Assembly: GCA_019637155.1 (NCBI GenBank)
Contig: JAHBWE010000005.1
Location: forward strand, 62,001-126,000
Direction: 5' to 3'
Length of the DNA stretch: 64,000 nt
Origin: Labilithrix sp.
Lineage (GTDB): Bacteria; Myxococcota_A; Polyangia; Polyangiales; Polyangiaceae
How positions within the stretch are numbered: position 1 is the first letter of the stretch; each line of letters opens with the position of its first letter. This document shows, one piece after another, positions 53,143 through 60,923 of this stretch. Both the position numbers and the translations under genes were made by a program. The notes beneath the pieces are model-generated. The model was not told where the DNA came from, made no database searches, and saw only the letters and a list, made by a program, of their open reading frames with translations.

Positions 53143-54876
53143 ATGGATCCCCGTCAGACCGGCTGGATCGGCGCCATCATCGGGAACCGGTGGCGCATCG
53201 ACTCACGCATCGCGCGCGGCGGCGTCGCGACCGTGTTCAAGGCGAGCGAGCGCGGCGGCCCCAACGTCGCGGTGAAGATCATGCACCCGGAGTATTCGCG
53301 GAACCTCGACGCGCGCGGGCGCTTCCTGCGCGAGGGGTACGTCGCGAACAAGGTCGGGCACCCCAGCGTCGTGAAGGTGCTCCACGACGGGGCGGAGCCC
53401 GACGGCGCGGTCTACCTCGTGATGGAGCTGCTCGAGGAGGGCGAGCTGCTCGAGACGAAGCGCGAGCGGCTCGGCGGCAAGCTCCTCCCCGACGAGGTCG
53501 CGCGCCTCGGCGATCAGCTCCTCGACGTGCTCGCCGCCGCGCACGAGAAGGGGATCGTCCACCGCGACATCAAGCCCGAGAACCTCTACGTCCTCGGCGA
53601 CGGCACGCTGAAGGTCCTCGACTTCGGCATCGCCCACATCAAGGAGGGCGTCGCGAAGGCGGAGCCGACCGCGACCGGCCTCCTCCTCGGCACCCCCGAC
53701 TTCATGTCGCCGGAGCAGGCGCAGGGCATGCGCGGCACGATCGATCCGCAGACCGACGTCTACGCCGTCGGCGCGACGCTGTTCACGCTGCTGTCGGGCG
53801 AAGCCGTGCACGTCGAGACCGCGCTCGGCACGCTCCTCCACGCGACCGCGTCGAAGCAAGCGCGCTCGCTCGCCGCGACGCGCGCGAAGGCCACGATCCC
53901 GGAGGAGCTCATCGCCGTCGTCGACAAGGCGCTCATGCTCCAGAAGGCGCAGCGCTGGGCGTCCGCGCGCGCGATGCAGGAGGGGCTCCGCAAGGCGATG
54001 CCGCCGACGCGCACGCAGGCGCTCCGCCCGATCAAGATCCCGCCCGTCGCGCCGCGCGTCGGCACCGCGTCCGCGAAGCCGCCGGCGCCGCTCGCGCCGG
54101 GCGTGAAGGCGACGCCGGTGAAGCCGCCGCGTCCGGCGCTCGAGGAGCCGAAGCCGCCGTCGGATCGCACGGTGATGGAGCTCCCCCGCGTCGAGGAGCC
54201 GAAGCCGCCGTCGGACCGCACGGTGATGGCGCTCCCGCGGATCGAGGAGCCGAAGCCGGCGTCGGATCGGACGGTGGTGCACGGCGGGCCGCTTCGAGGG
54301 CTCGCGGACGATCCCGCGTGGACGAAGCCGTTCGCGGAGGGCGAGCTCGACGGCGGGCACACCGTCGCGCTCGCCGACGCGCCGCCGCTCCCCGCCCCGC
54401 GCGCGAAGGCGCCGTCCGCGGTCGACGCGCAGGGCGAGACGCAGGCGGTCGATCCGGCGCTCCTCCCGATCCCTCCGCCGCCGCGCACGCCGTCGATCGC
54501 GCCGCCGCCGATGTCGCTCGCGCCGAACACGCCGCCGATGCACCAGCTGCCGCAACCGACGAACCCCGCCTACGCGCCGCCGGCGCCGCGCCACGCGTCG
54601 ATGGCCCCGCCGCCGGGACATCACTCGATGCCGCCGCCGCCCGCTCCGCCTGGGCAGCAGTTCAATTCGTTCCCGCCGCCGGCGCCCGCGACGCCGCGCG
54701 GCGGCCAGGGCTACCGCGACCTCGGATCGGGCTCCTCGCCGCTCATGCCGAAGATGATCGCCGCCGAGCCGGAGAAGAGCGCGAAGCCGCGGAGCATCCT
54801 CGTCGCGGAGATCATCCTCGCCGCGCTCGTCGTGATCACGCTCTCGATCGGCGGCTGCCTCTTGCTGCGACGGTAG
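53143..54876 (+). CDS. Ser/Thr protein kinase with DRTV repeats and C-terminal membrane helix
   Basis: The 577-residue product has a kinase domain at about 12-280: IARGGVATVFK, VAVKIMHPEY near 44, VHRDIKPENLYV near 139, DFGIAH near 160, and FMSPEQAQG. A disordered Pro-rich region follows, in which PKP(P/A)SDRTV occurs three times at about 335-380. A Pro/Met stretch and one membrane helix at the C-terminus (ILVAEIILAALVVITLSIGGC) end the protein. The repeats would present Thr residues in a regular array, perhaps for autophosphorylation and FHA-domain docking. It is divergent from the esterase-GCS2-AstE operon and meets the hemerythrin gene tail to tail with no gap. Confidence 0.92.
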   Translation: MDPRQTGWIGAIIGNRWRIDSRIARGGVATVFKASERGGPNVAVKIMHPEYSRNLDARGRFLREGYVANKVGHPSVVKVLHDGAEPDGAVYLVMELLEEGELLETKRERLGGKLLPDEVARLGDQLLDVLAAAHEKGIVHRDIKPENLYVLGDGTLKVLDFGIAHIKEGVAKAEPTATGLLLGTPDFMSPEQAQGMRGTIDPQTDVYAVGATLFTLLSGEAVHVETALGTLLHATASKQARSLAATRAKATIPEELIAVVDKALMLQKAQRWASARAMQEGLRKAMPPTRTQALRPIKIPPVAPRVGTASAKPPAPLAPGVKATPVKPPRPALEEPKPPSDRTVMELPRVEEPKPPSDRTVMALPRIEEPKPASDRTVVHGGPLRGLADDPAWTKPFAEGELDGGHTVALADAPPLPAPRAKAPSAVDAQGETQAVDPALLPIPPPPRTPSIAPPPMSLAPNTPPMHQLPQPTNPAYAPPAPRHASMAPPPGHHSMPPPPAPPGQQFNSFPPPAPATPRGGQGYRDLGSGSSPLMPKMIAAEPEKSAKPRSILVAEIILAALVVITLSIGGCLLLRR

Positions 54877-55407
54877 TCAGGCGCGGCGTCGATCGATCAT
54901 CTCGCGGCGGATCGTGCGCTGCTCGGCCGGCGTGAAGTGCGTGCGGACGGCGGGGAACACGACCTTCGCTTCGCCGTGGAGGTGGTCCTCCATCAGCGCG
55001 CGGAGCGGGCGCGCGACGGCGCCGATCGCGTCGCGGGCGACCGCGTCCTTCGGATCGATCGAGAGCGCGCTCGCCTGCGCGCAGAGGCGGCGGATCATGT
55101 GCTCGTGCACGCGATGCTGCTCCTGCATCCGGTAGAGCGCGGCGTCGATGCGGGAGGAGCGGCCGCGGAGGCGCGGCAGCACGCTCGTCTCCTCGTCGGC
55201 GACGTGGAGCGGGTACGACTTCGAGAAGTACCGCTCGATGCGCTGGACGTCCTCGACCAGCTCCGGTGAGCCGAGCTCGCCTCGTTCGCCGACGACGACG
55301 GCGAGCTCGACGAAGTCGCGAATGCGATCGTGGCCCTCGATGAGGACGCTCACGACGTCGGCCTCGTCTTCGGGGAGCGAGAGCCAGCGACGGATGAGGG
55401 GCATCAT
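54877..55407 (-). CDS. Hemerythrin HHE-domain protein
   Basis: The 176-residue helical protein has the ligands of a hemerythrin di-iron site: LIEGHDRI near 22-29, LHVADEE near 67-73 (HxxxE), EQHRVHEHM near 103-111, and MEDHLHGEAKVVFP near 139-152 (HxxxE). Bacterial HHE proteins sense or scavenge oxygen or nitric oxide, or store iron. The start overlaps the Rnk stop by one base (TGATG), so translation is coupled to the Rnk-like gene. No signal peptide is present, so it is cytoplasmic. Confidence 0.85.
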   Translation of the reverse strand: MMPLIRRWLSLPEDEADVVSVLIEGHDRIRDFVELAVVVGERGELGSPELVEDVQRIERYFSKSYPLHVADEETSVLPRLRGRSSRIDAALYRMQEQHRVHEHMIRRLCAQASALSIDPKDAVARDAIGAVARPLRALMEDHLHGEAKVVFPAVRTHFTPAEQRTIRREMIDRRRA

Positions 55408-55826
55408 CAGAGGTGCCAGTGCCCCGCGGCCTCGGGTTGATACGGCAGCGCGATGACGCGGAGGACCTTCGCCGCGCCGTCGTCGAGGGTCCACGCCACG
55501 AGGTCGCCGACGCGGAGGCCGAGGAGCACGGTGCCGAGCGGCGAGAGGACGTTGACGGTGGAGCGCTCGTGCGCGCGCCACGGATACACGAGCGTCGCGC
55601 TCCGCGAGGCGCCGGCGCCGACGTCTTCGAAGCAGACGGTGGAGTTCATCGTGACGACGTCGGGCGGGACGCTCATCGCGCGCACGACGCGGGCGCGGCG
55701 GAGCTCACCGCGGAGCCGGCGCGCCTCGGAGCGATACGCGAGCCCGACCCGCGTGCACAAGAGCGATCCGAGACGCCCGACGTCGGGCTCGGTCAGCGTG
55801 ATCGGCGTCTCGCCCAGCGCCTCCAT
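55407..55826 (-). CDS. Rnk/GreA-C-type RNA-polymerase-binding protein
   Basis: From ATG 55826 the protein has 139 residues. A helical N-terminal hairpin (about 10-55) is followed by the Rnk C-terminal domain with MNSTVCFEDVGAGASRSATLVYP, SPLGTVLLGLRVGD and LRVIALPYQPEAAGHWHL. Rnk binds the RNA polymerase secondary channel region and is related to GreA. The end is almost the same as the tail domain of the LysR fusion at 45416. A TACGCT hexamer seven bases upstream indicates a leaderless mRNA; the in-frame ATG at 55901 is upstream of it and rejected. It is translationally coupled to the hemerythrin gene. Confidence 0.85.
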   Translation of the reverse strand: MEALGETPITLTEPDVGRLGSLLCTRVGLAYRSEARRLRGELRRARVVRAMSVPPDVVTMNSTVCFEDVGAGASRSATLVYPWRAHERSTVNVLSPLGTVLLGLRVGDLVAWTLDDGAAKVLRVIALPYQPEAAGHWHL

Positions 55827-55833
55827 GAGGAGG

Positions 55834-55839
55834 AGCGTA
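55834..55839 (-). promoter_or_regulatory. TACGCT (minus strand), -10-like hexamer of the Rnk gene
   Basis: Read on the minus strand, TACGCT ends seven bases before the ATG at 55826. It shows that the leaderless pattern is not limited to lipoprotein genes or to one strand. Confidence 0.5.
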
Positions 55840-55956
55840 GGGATCCGACGCGACCCCGCGAAGCTCGGTCTCGGGGCCAGACTGTCCACCTGCACGGACA
55901 ATCCATCAACCGGGCGGGCGCGCGTCTTTGCTCGTCGCCCGACGGCGGGAGGCGGC

Positions 55957-55962
55957 TACGCT
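55957..55962 (+). promoter_or_regulatory. TACGCT, -10-like hexamer for a leaderless GTG start
   Basis: TACGCT ends seven bases before GTG 55970. It sets the start exactly at a lipoprotein signal peptide and excludes the longer frame from 55928. Confidence 0.5.
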
Positions 55963-55969
55963 CGTTCGG

Positions 55970-56728
55970 GTGAAGAAGCTCGTCTGGGCGCTCTGCCTCG
56001 TCGCTTGCTCGTCGTCGAAGGTGTCGGGCGAGGCGCCGCTCGAGGAGGTAGAGGACGGCGGCGCGGCGCGCGCGGACGGCGGCGGGACCGGCGCGACCGA
56101 GCGCATGTTCATCGAGGAGTTCGAGGGCGACCTCTCGCAGTGGAGCGCGCCCGTGCTCTCGGGCGTGGAGGGGAAGTCCGTGCCGACGCTCGCGATCGAC
56201 ACCACCGTCGCGACGACGGGGAAGGGCGCGCTCTTCGTGCAGCTCGCGCCGCCCGCGACCTTCGGGACGCGCGGCTACGTCGAGCGATCGTTCGAGAAGG
56301 ACGCCGCGCGGCTCGGCGAGGGCATCAAGTGCAAGCTGTACCTGCGTCCCGAGGTCGACCTCGGGAGCAACGGGCACGCGCTCGTGTCGTACGTCGCGAA
56401 CGGAGGCACGCCGTACCGCGTGAGCCTCGACCTCCGGCAGAACGGGAGCTCGTCGCTCCACGAGGAGTTCCAGGCCGGGGCGGACGTGTCCGGGCCGCGG
56501 CTCGAGAAGGAGGAGTGGACCCTCGTGCAGCTCGAGCTCGTGCTCGGCGCGGGCGGGGTGTTCGCCGTCCGCAGCGGCGGCGTGCTGTACACGTTGCCGC
56601 TCGAGAAGCTGCCCTCCGACGTGAAGAGCTGGTCGCTTCGCCTCGGCGTCGTGTCGAGCGGGTTCCTCGACGAAGGCGACAACACGCTCGCGGTGCGCTT
56701 CGACGCGCTCGCGTGCGATCCGCTCTGA
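55970..56728 (+). CDS. Lipoprotein with concanavalin-A-like beta-sandwich
   Basis: The 252-residue product begins VKKLVWALCLVACSSS, with the lipobox Cys near residue 13. A Glu/Gly/Ala-rich linker is followed by a jelly-roll domain at about 45-250. It starts FIEEFEGDLSQWSAP and ends LAVRFDALAC, like LamG or polysaccharide-lyase-type domains that describe a damaged or wrapped ligand. Catalytic residues are not identifiable. It resembles the lipoprotein at 14734 in layout. A surface-exposed binding protein is likely. Confidence 0.7.
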   Translation: MKKLVWALCLVACSSSKVSGEAPLEEVEDGGAARADGGGTGATERMFIEEFEGDLSQWSAPVLSGVEGKSVPTLAIDTTVATTGKGALFVQLAPPATFGTRGYVERSFEKDAARLGEGIKCKLYLRPEVDLGSNGHALVSYVANGGTPYRVSLDLRQNGSSSLHEEFQAGADVSGPRLEKEEWTLVQLELVLGAGGVFAVRSGGVLYTLPLEKLPSDVKSWSLRLGVVSSGFLDEGDNTLAVRFDALACDPL

Positions 56729-56732
56729 CGCG

Positions 56733-56963
56733 TCAGTTCATGACCGAGAGCGCCATGCCGAACGCCCACGTGAGGTAGACGCCGACGATGCTCGCGAGCG
56801 CGACCGGGACGAGGCCTCGGCCGACGCCCGCCGCGACGCGGACATGCCACGGCGCGAACGCGCCCACGAAGGCGGCGCGCGCGGCGCCGTTCTTGGGCGC
56901 GGCGTGGACCGGTAGATCGCGGAGCGACTTCAGCAGGCGATCGTCGGGGGTCTCGTCGCTCAT
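56733..56963 (-). CDS. Small membrane protein coupled to an ECF sigma factor
   Basis: The 76-residue product has a cytoplasmic N-terminus of about 40 residues (TPDDRLLKSLRDLPVHAAP) and one membrane helix (VPVALASIVGVYLTWAFGMAL). Its ATG overlaps the sigma-factor stop by four bases (ATGA). Position and topology suggest a very short anti-sigma factor or regulator, but the HxxxCxxC zinc motif is absent, so this is inference. Confidence 0.65.
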   Translation of the reverse strand: MSDETPDDRLLKSLRDLPVHAAPKNGAARAAFVGAFAPWHVRVAAGVGRGLVPVALASIVGVYLTWAFGMALSVMN

Positions 56964-57559
56964 ACGGCCTCCTTCGGGCGCGGTCCAGGCGCGCCCTTCT
57001 TTTCGAGCTTTTCCATCGCCGCCGCAAGCTCGGCGCGAGCGCGGCTCAGGCGCTTGCGGAGCGCGGCGTATTCGACGCCGAGGATCGTCGCGGCCTCTTC
57101 CTGCTCGAAGCCCTCCACGCCGACGAGGAGCAGCACCTCGCGTGACGCGACGGGGAGCGCGCGGAGCGCGGCGTCGAGGCGCGCGATGTCGGCGTTGCGG
57201 TCGTGGAGCGTGTCCGGCGCGTCGGCGCCGGCGGCGGCGTCGCTCGCGCTGTCGAAGCCGAGCGTCACGAGTCGCGAGAGGTCGAGCATCGCCCAGCGCC
57301 GCCAGCTCACGAACGCGTTCCGCGCGACGGTGAAGAGGAACGGCGCGAGCCGCGTGTCCTCGCGCAAGCTCGGGGCGGCCTTCGCGAGCTTGATCCACGT
57401 CTCCTGCGCGAGGTCCTCCGCGGCGTCGCGCCGGCCCGAGAGACGAAGGAGAAACGAGAACACGCGCGCAGAGTGGACCGCGTAGACGCGATCGAACGCG
57501 GCGACGTCGCCGCGCCGGAGCCCCTCGACGAGGGCCGCATTCTCCTCCACGTCACCCAC
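56960..57559 (-). CDS. ECF-type RNA polymerase sigma factor
   Basis: The product has about 199 residues from GTG 57559. GTG 57550 is also possible, and a longer frame to 57643 has a Cys-containing tail unlike sigma factors. Region 2 is seen at about 10-85 (GDVAAFDRVYAVHSARVFSFLL, AEDLAQETWIKLAK, FLFTVARNAFVSWRR). Region 4 lies at about 130-185 (RALPVASREVLLLVGVEGF, EEAATILGVEYAALRKRLSRAR). It directs polymerase to an unknown regulon. Its stop overlaps the start of a small membrane protein gene. Divergent, 116 bases away, is another small membrane protein gene. Confidence 0.9.
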   Translation of the reverse strand: MGDVEENAALVEGLRRGDVAAFDRVYAVHSARVFSFLLRLSGRRDAAEDLAQETWIKLAKAAPSLREDTRLAPFLFTVARNAFVSWRRWAMLDLSRLVTLGFDSASDAAAGADAPDTLHDRNADIARLDAALRALPVASREVLLLVGVEGFEQEEAATILGVEYAALRKRLSRARAELAAAMEKLEKKGAPGPRPKEAV

Positions 57560-57675
57560 GCCCGCACAAACGCACGCCCGCTCGGGCTGTGACAAGAAAA
57601 GACTCGCCCGCTGTCCCTCGCGGGCGCGCACTTTTCTGGTCACACCGGCCGCGGGCGGGCGTTCATAGGGGCGTC

Positions 57676-58056
57676 ATGTGGACCTTGATCCGGAACGGCG
57701 GGGTGCCGCCGATGCTCTTCATCCTCCTGACGGGGCTCATCGGGCTCGGCGCGGCGTTCCATTTCGCGCTGAAGGCGCGGCGCGCGAGCCTCGGGTTCGT
57801 GAAGAACATCGCAACGGCGCTGCTCTTCGGGACGTTGGCCGCGACGTGCGCGGACTTCGGTGCCACGTTCGCCGGCGCGGGTCGGGTGCTCGAGAAGAGC
57901 TCGAACGACCTCGCGACCGCGGTCCACTGGGTCATCGAAGGGACGTCCGAGTCGACGAGCCCCGGGATCCTCGGCTTCTCGTTCCTCGCGCTGATCTGGC
58001 TGCTCACCGCCGTGGGACGGCGTCGACTCGACGAGCGCGAGCTCGGCGGACCTTGA
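57676..58056 (+). CDS. Three-helix membrane protein, unknown function
   Basis: The 126-residue product has membrane helices at about 8-30, 43-67 and 98-117, a conserved-looking GGVPPMLFILLTG start and an acidic/basic C-terminus. The first helix and its GG turn recall MotA/ExbB-type proteins, but the length and the missing second half argue against that family. The start at 57676 precedes the first helix directly. It is divergent from the ECF sigma gene, which may control it. TAGGGG four bases before the ATG could be a weak leaderless -10. Confidence 0.6.
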   Translation: MWTLIRNGGVPPMLFILLTGLIGLGAAFHFALKARRASLGFVKNIATALLFGTLAATCADFGATFAGAGRVLEKSSNDLATAVHWVIEGTSESTSPGILGFSFLALIWLLTAVGRRRLDERELGGP

Positions 58057-58062
58057 TACCGC

Positions 58063-58449
58063 TCAGTGGCAGAAGCCGATGGGAGCGGGGGCGGGGGAGG
58101 GCTGCGGGGCCGGCGTCGGATCGGTGTCGGGGCGGCCGCGGACGTCCGGCTTCGGCGCGGGGGCGGGCGTGGGGGTCGGGTCCGGATCGGTCGGCTCGCC
58201 CTCGGGCTCGCCGTCGGCTTCGCCGCCGCCGGGCGCCGGGAGGCCGCGCGTGCGGAGGCCGCCGCCGTTGACCGCCGGCTGGCACGTGAGACCCGACGCG
58301 CAGTCCGCGGTCCGCGCGCACGCCTCGCCGTCGCCGGCGAGCTGCTGCTGCTGCGTCGACGGAGCGGGCTCACCGTCCTCCTCGCCGCAGGCGACGACAC
58401 CAAACGAGAGAGCGAACATCGGGACCAGAGCGACGACGAGGGAGCGCAT
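58063..58449 (-). CDS. Short lipoprotein with Cys motif and Pro-rich tail
   Basis: The 128-residue product has lipobox VVAC near residue 21 and a Cys motif CARTADCASGLTC near 45-57, as in small disulfide modules. A Pro/Glu/Asp-rich tail with repeats of PTPAPAP ends in FCH. GGAGG lies six bases before the ATG, so this mRNA has an ordinary leader. The 124 bases upstream of it hold no gene. Function is unknown; a surface spacer or stalk is possible. Confidence 0.7.
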   Translation of the reverse strand: MRSLVVALVPMFALSFGVVACGEEDGEPAPSTQQQQLAGDGEACARTADCASGLTCQPAVNGGGLRTRGLPAPGGGEADGEPEGEPTDPDPTPTPAPAPKPDVRGRPDTDPTPAPQPSPAPAPIGFCH

Positions 58450-58573
58450 GATGACCTCCCATCGAGCAACGACCCTGCCAACTCGTGCCGCGCGCGATAT
58501 GACGTAATTTCAAGGGTTTTCTGCGTGTGCGTGGCACACTTTGGCGCGGTGTGCCGGCGCTGGATGTCAGGTC

Positions 58574-59599
58574 TTACGGGAACACGAGGACGTCCGCCTC
58601 CGAGCGCTCGGCGATCTTCTTCGCGATCGTCGCGAGCACGGCCGACAGGCGCTCGCGCACGAGCGTGACGACCGGTGGGAGGAGGAGGGGCTCGCCGTCG
58701 AGGCCGTGCCCGAGCGCGGCGCGGAGCGGGGCGTCGCCGTCCAGCGCGCGCAGCGCCGAGTAGAGCGAGCGGGAGAAGCGCTCCGTGCGCGCGAGCGCGT
58801 CCATGTTCTCGCGCATGCGCTCCGCCGGCGGTTGGCTCATGAACGTCGAGTCGTTGTCGATGAAGAGGACCTGCTTGCCGGTCGCGTCGAGGCCGACGTT
58901 GCCGCCGCTGTAGCGATCCCAGTGACCGGCGACGGCGTCGAACACCACCAGCGTCGAGATCTGCGCGGCGAGCTCCGACTTCTCCGCCGGCACGGGCTTC
59001 GCGCGATCGCGGAGCCACGCGCGCGCCTCGGAGCGGAGCGGATCCTTCTCGAGCGCGAGGAACGAGAGGCTCGGGATCCACGGGATGAGCGCGCCCTCGA
59101 TCGCGTCGCCGGGCGAGGCGATCAGCTCGTCGAAGGCAGGTCGTCCGAGCAGGGCGAGGACCTCGTCGCGCGGGAACGAGCGCGGGCACGCGAGCGGCAC
59201 GTTCGGGATCCCGAGCGCGCGTCCGAGCCGGTACGCCGCGACCTCGCCGCGCCACCGATCCTTCACCTTCGTCGCGTTCACCTTCCACGCGTAGGTGCCG
59301 CCGCCTTCGAGCTCGATCTTGTAGACCACCGACGTGTGGCCGATGCTCTTCGCGCGTGTGATCTTCGCCACCCGCGGCCCGCACTCGTCGCGCGCCGCGG
59401 CGCGGGCCTCGCCATCCGGCATCGCCGCGCTCGCCGTCGGCGCAGCAGCGCTCGAGCCCGCGAGCGACGGAGGAGCGCTCGATTCGGCGGCCGAATCGCC
59501 CCCCGGCGCAGGCGCGGGCGTCGTCGTTCGCCGATCGCACGCGGCGAGCGCGAGGAGAAGCAGCGCGAGCCCCGCGCCCACGGAGCGACGCGCGCTCAC
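58574..59599 (-). CDS. Lipoprotein with HipA/Fam20-like kinase fold
   Basis: The 341-residue protein starts at GTG 59599, overlapping the upstream stop by four bases. It has a signal peptide with lipobox ALAAC at residue 21. After an Ala/Ser/Pro linker the catalytic-type motifs of HipA, Fam20 and PI-kinase-like enzymes appear in order. K106 lies in YAWKVNATK, E119 in RGEVAAYRLGRALGIPNVP, D228/R229 and N234 in GHWDRYSGGNVG, and D248/D250 in LFIDND. This would be a kinase on the outer side of the membrane, where ATP is scarce. Either it uses another donor, or the lipobox is not used. It is coupled to an alpha/beta hydrolase gene. Confidence 0.68.
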   Translation of the reverse strand: MSARRSVGAGLALLLLALAACDRRTTTPAPAPGGDSAAESSAPPSLAGSSAAAPTASAAMPDGEARAAARDECGPRVAKITRAKSIGHTSVVYKIELEGGGTYAWKVNATKVKDRWRGEVAAYRLGRALGIPNVPLACPRSFPRDEVLALLGRPAFDELIASPGDAIEGALIPWIPSLSFLALEKDPLRSEARAWLRDRAKPVPAEKSELAAQISTLVVFDAVAGHWDRYSGGNVGLDATGKQVLFIDNDSTFMSQPPAERMRENMDALARTERFSRSLYSALRALDGDAPLRAALGHGLDGEPLLLPPVVTLVRERLSAVLATIAKKIAERSEADVLVFP

Positions 59600-60552
59600 G
59601 GTTCGGCGGCGACGCGCGCGAGGAACTGCTTGATGCGAGGGTTGATCAGCTCCGGCTGCTCGATCGGCGCGACGTGGCTGCCGCCTGTCACCATGAGCAT
59701 CTCCGCCTTCGGGATGCGGTGGACCATCGACTCCGAGAGCGAGGCCGGCGTGAACGTGTCCTTCTCGCCCGCGACGACGAGGACCGGCACGTCGATCTCG
59801 CCGAGCCAGTCCTCCGCCGTGTGCTCGCCCGCGGAGCGGAGCATGCGGAGGAACATGCGGAAGTCCACGTGGGTCATGTGCTTCAGGTACGGCAACATGT
59901 CCTCGCGGCGGACGTGGCCCGGATCGACGTCGCGCGCGATGAGGGCTGCCTTGAGCGCCATCTCCGGCGGGATGCGCGACCACAGCGCGCGCGCGATGTC
60001 GGGCTGCTTGTCGACGATGTCCATCACCTTCGGGAGGATCATGTCGAGGATGGGCATGCCGCGGAACGACTGCGTCACCTTGCCGAAGCTGCCGCAGATG
60101 AGCACGAGGCCCGCGACGTTCTTCGGGTAGCGACGCCACTCCTCGAGCGCGACCTGCGTGCCCATCGAGTGACCGATGATGACGACCTTCCGATCGCCGA
60201 GGTCGTCGCGGACGGACTTCAGGTCGGCCGCGTGCGCGCCGATGTCGAGGCGGTCCTTGTCGACCGGCGCTCCGCTCCGCCCGTGACCGCGGTAGTGCCA
60301 ATGGGCGACGTCGCAGACCTCCGCGACGTCGTTCCACAAGTACTTCCATATGAAGCCGTCGCAGAGGATGCCGTCGCAGAAGACCGCCTGAATCGGCAGC
60401 TTCTCGCCGTCACCTTGCGCCGGCTTCGCCCTGACCCATAGGCGTGTGCCGTCCTCCGCCGTGACGGTGTGCTGTACCTCGGCCGGATCGAGCAGCGTGG
60501 GCTGCACCGACGGCGGCGGAGGCAATGACGGAGGACGTGTGCTCTCGCTCAC
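59596..60552 (-). CDS. Alpha/beta hydrolase
   Basis: The 318-residue protein has the classical elements: AVFCDGILCDGFIW near 57-70, HWHYRGHGRS with the oxyanion-side turn, VVIIGHSMGTQVAL near 124-137 with the nucleophile Ser, VLVVAGEKDTF with the Asp near 256, and GGSHVAPIEQPE with the His near 284. No signal peptide is present, so it is cytoplasmic. The start is GTG after a Pro-rich tail. The substrate is unknown. It is translationally coupled to the kinase-like lipoprotein gene downstream and follows a ribbon-helix-helix gene by 15 bases. Confidence 0.87.
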   Translation of the reverse strand: MSESTRPPSLPPPPSVQPTLLDPAEVQHTVTAEDGTRLWVRAKPAQGDGEKLPIQAVFCDGILCDGFIWKYLWNDVAEVCDVAHWHYRGHGRSGAPVDKDRLDIGAHAADLKSVRDDLGDRKVVIIGHSMGTQVALEEWRRYPKNVAGLVLICGSFGKVTQSFRGMPILDMILPKVMDIVDKQPDIARALWSRIPPEMALKAALIARDVDPGHVRREDMLPYLKHMTHVDFRMFLRMLRSAGEHTAEDWLGEIDVPVLVVAGEKDTFTPASLSESMVHRIPKAEMLMVTGGSHVAPIEQPELINPRIKQFLARVAAEP

Positions 60553-60567
60553 GTTCAGGACGAGAGC

Positions 60568-60834
60568 TCAGCCCTCGTCGTCGTCGTCGCCGCCTTCGAC
60601 TTCGTTGACGCTCGGCAGCTTCTTGATCTCGAGCCGCGAGATCTTCCAGGCGCGCTGGACGACCCACGACAACGAGCGGTCGAGGCGCGCCGCTTCCTCT
60701 TTGATTTCCTGGAGCATCGACTCCGGGAAGTAGAGGCTCTGCTTCCTCTTATCGGTCTTGGAGCTCTCACTGCGCAGGTTGCTGATCGAGTCCTTGTCGT
60801 TCGCCAAGGGAGGCCTCCTGGATACGGGCGACAT
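60568..60834 (-). CDS. Small ribbon-helix-helix-like DNA-binding protein
   Basis: From ATG 60834 the product has 88 residues. A longer frame exists only from TTG 60864. The centre KRKQSLYFPESMLQEIKEEA followed by RLDRSLSWVVQRAWKI has the strand, helix, turn (S/D-x-S), helix layout of ribbon-helix-helix repressors. The end is a Glu/Asp run. Such small proteins are frequent in myxobacteria. It may autoregulate the run of genes it heads (hydrolase, kinase-like lipoprotein); this is inference. Confidence 0.75.
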   Translation of the reverse strand: MSPVSRRPPLANDKDSISNLRSESSKTDKRKQSLYFPESMLQEIKEEAARLDRSLSWVVQRAWKISRLEIKKLPSVNEVEGGDDDDEG

Positions 60835-60911
60835 TCGCCCGTTTTTCGTCCCGTCTAACGACAATGATCCACTTCCACGGTTCGGTCGTCCACATGTTTT
60901 CGCATCGGCGA

Positions 60912-60917
60912 TAGCCT
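60912..60917 (+). promoter_or_regulatory. TAGCCT, -10-like hexamer for a leaderless GTG start
   Basis: TAGCCT ends six bases before the GTG at 60924. The GTG begins a signal peptide directly, so the start is well supported. Confidence 0.5.
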
Positions 60918-60923
60918 GAGTGC

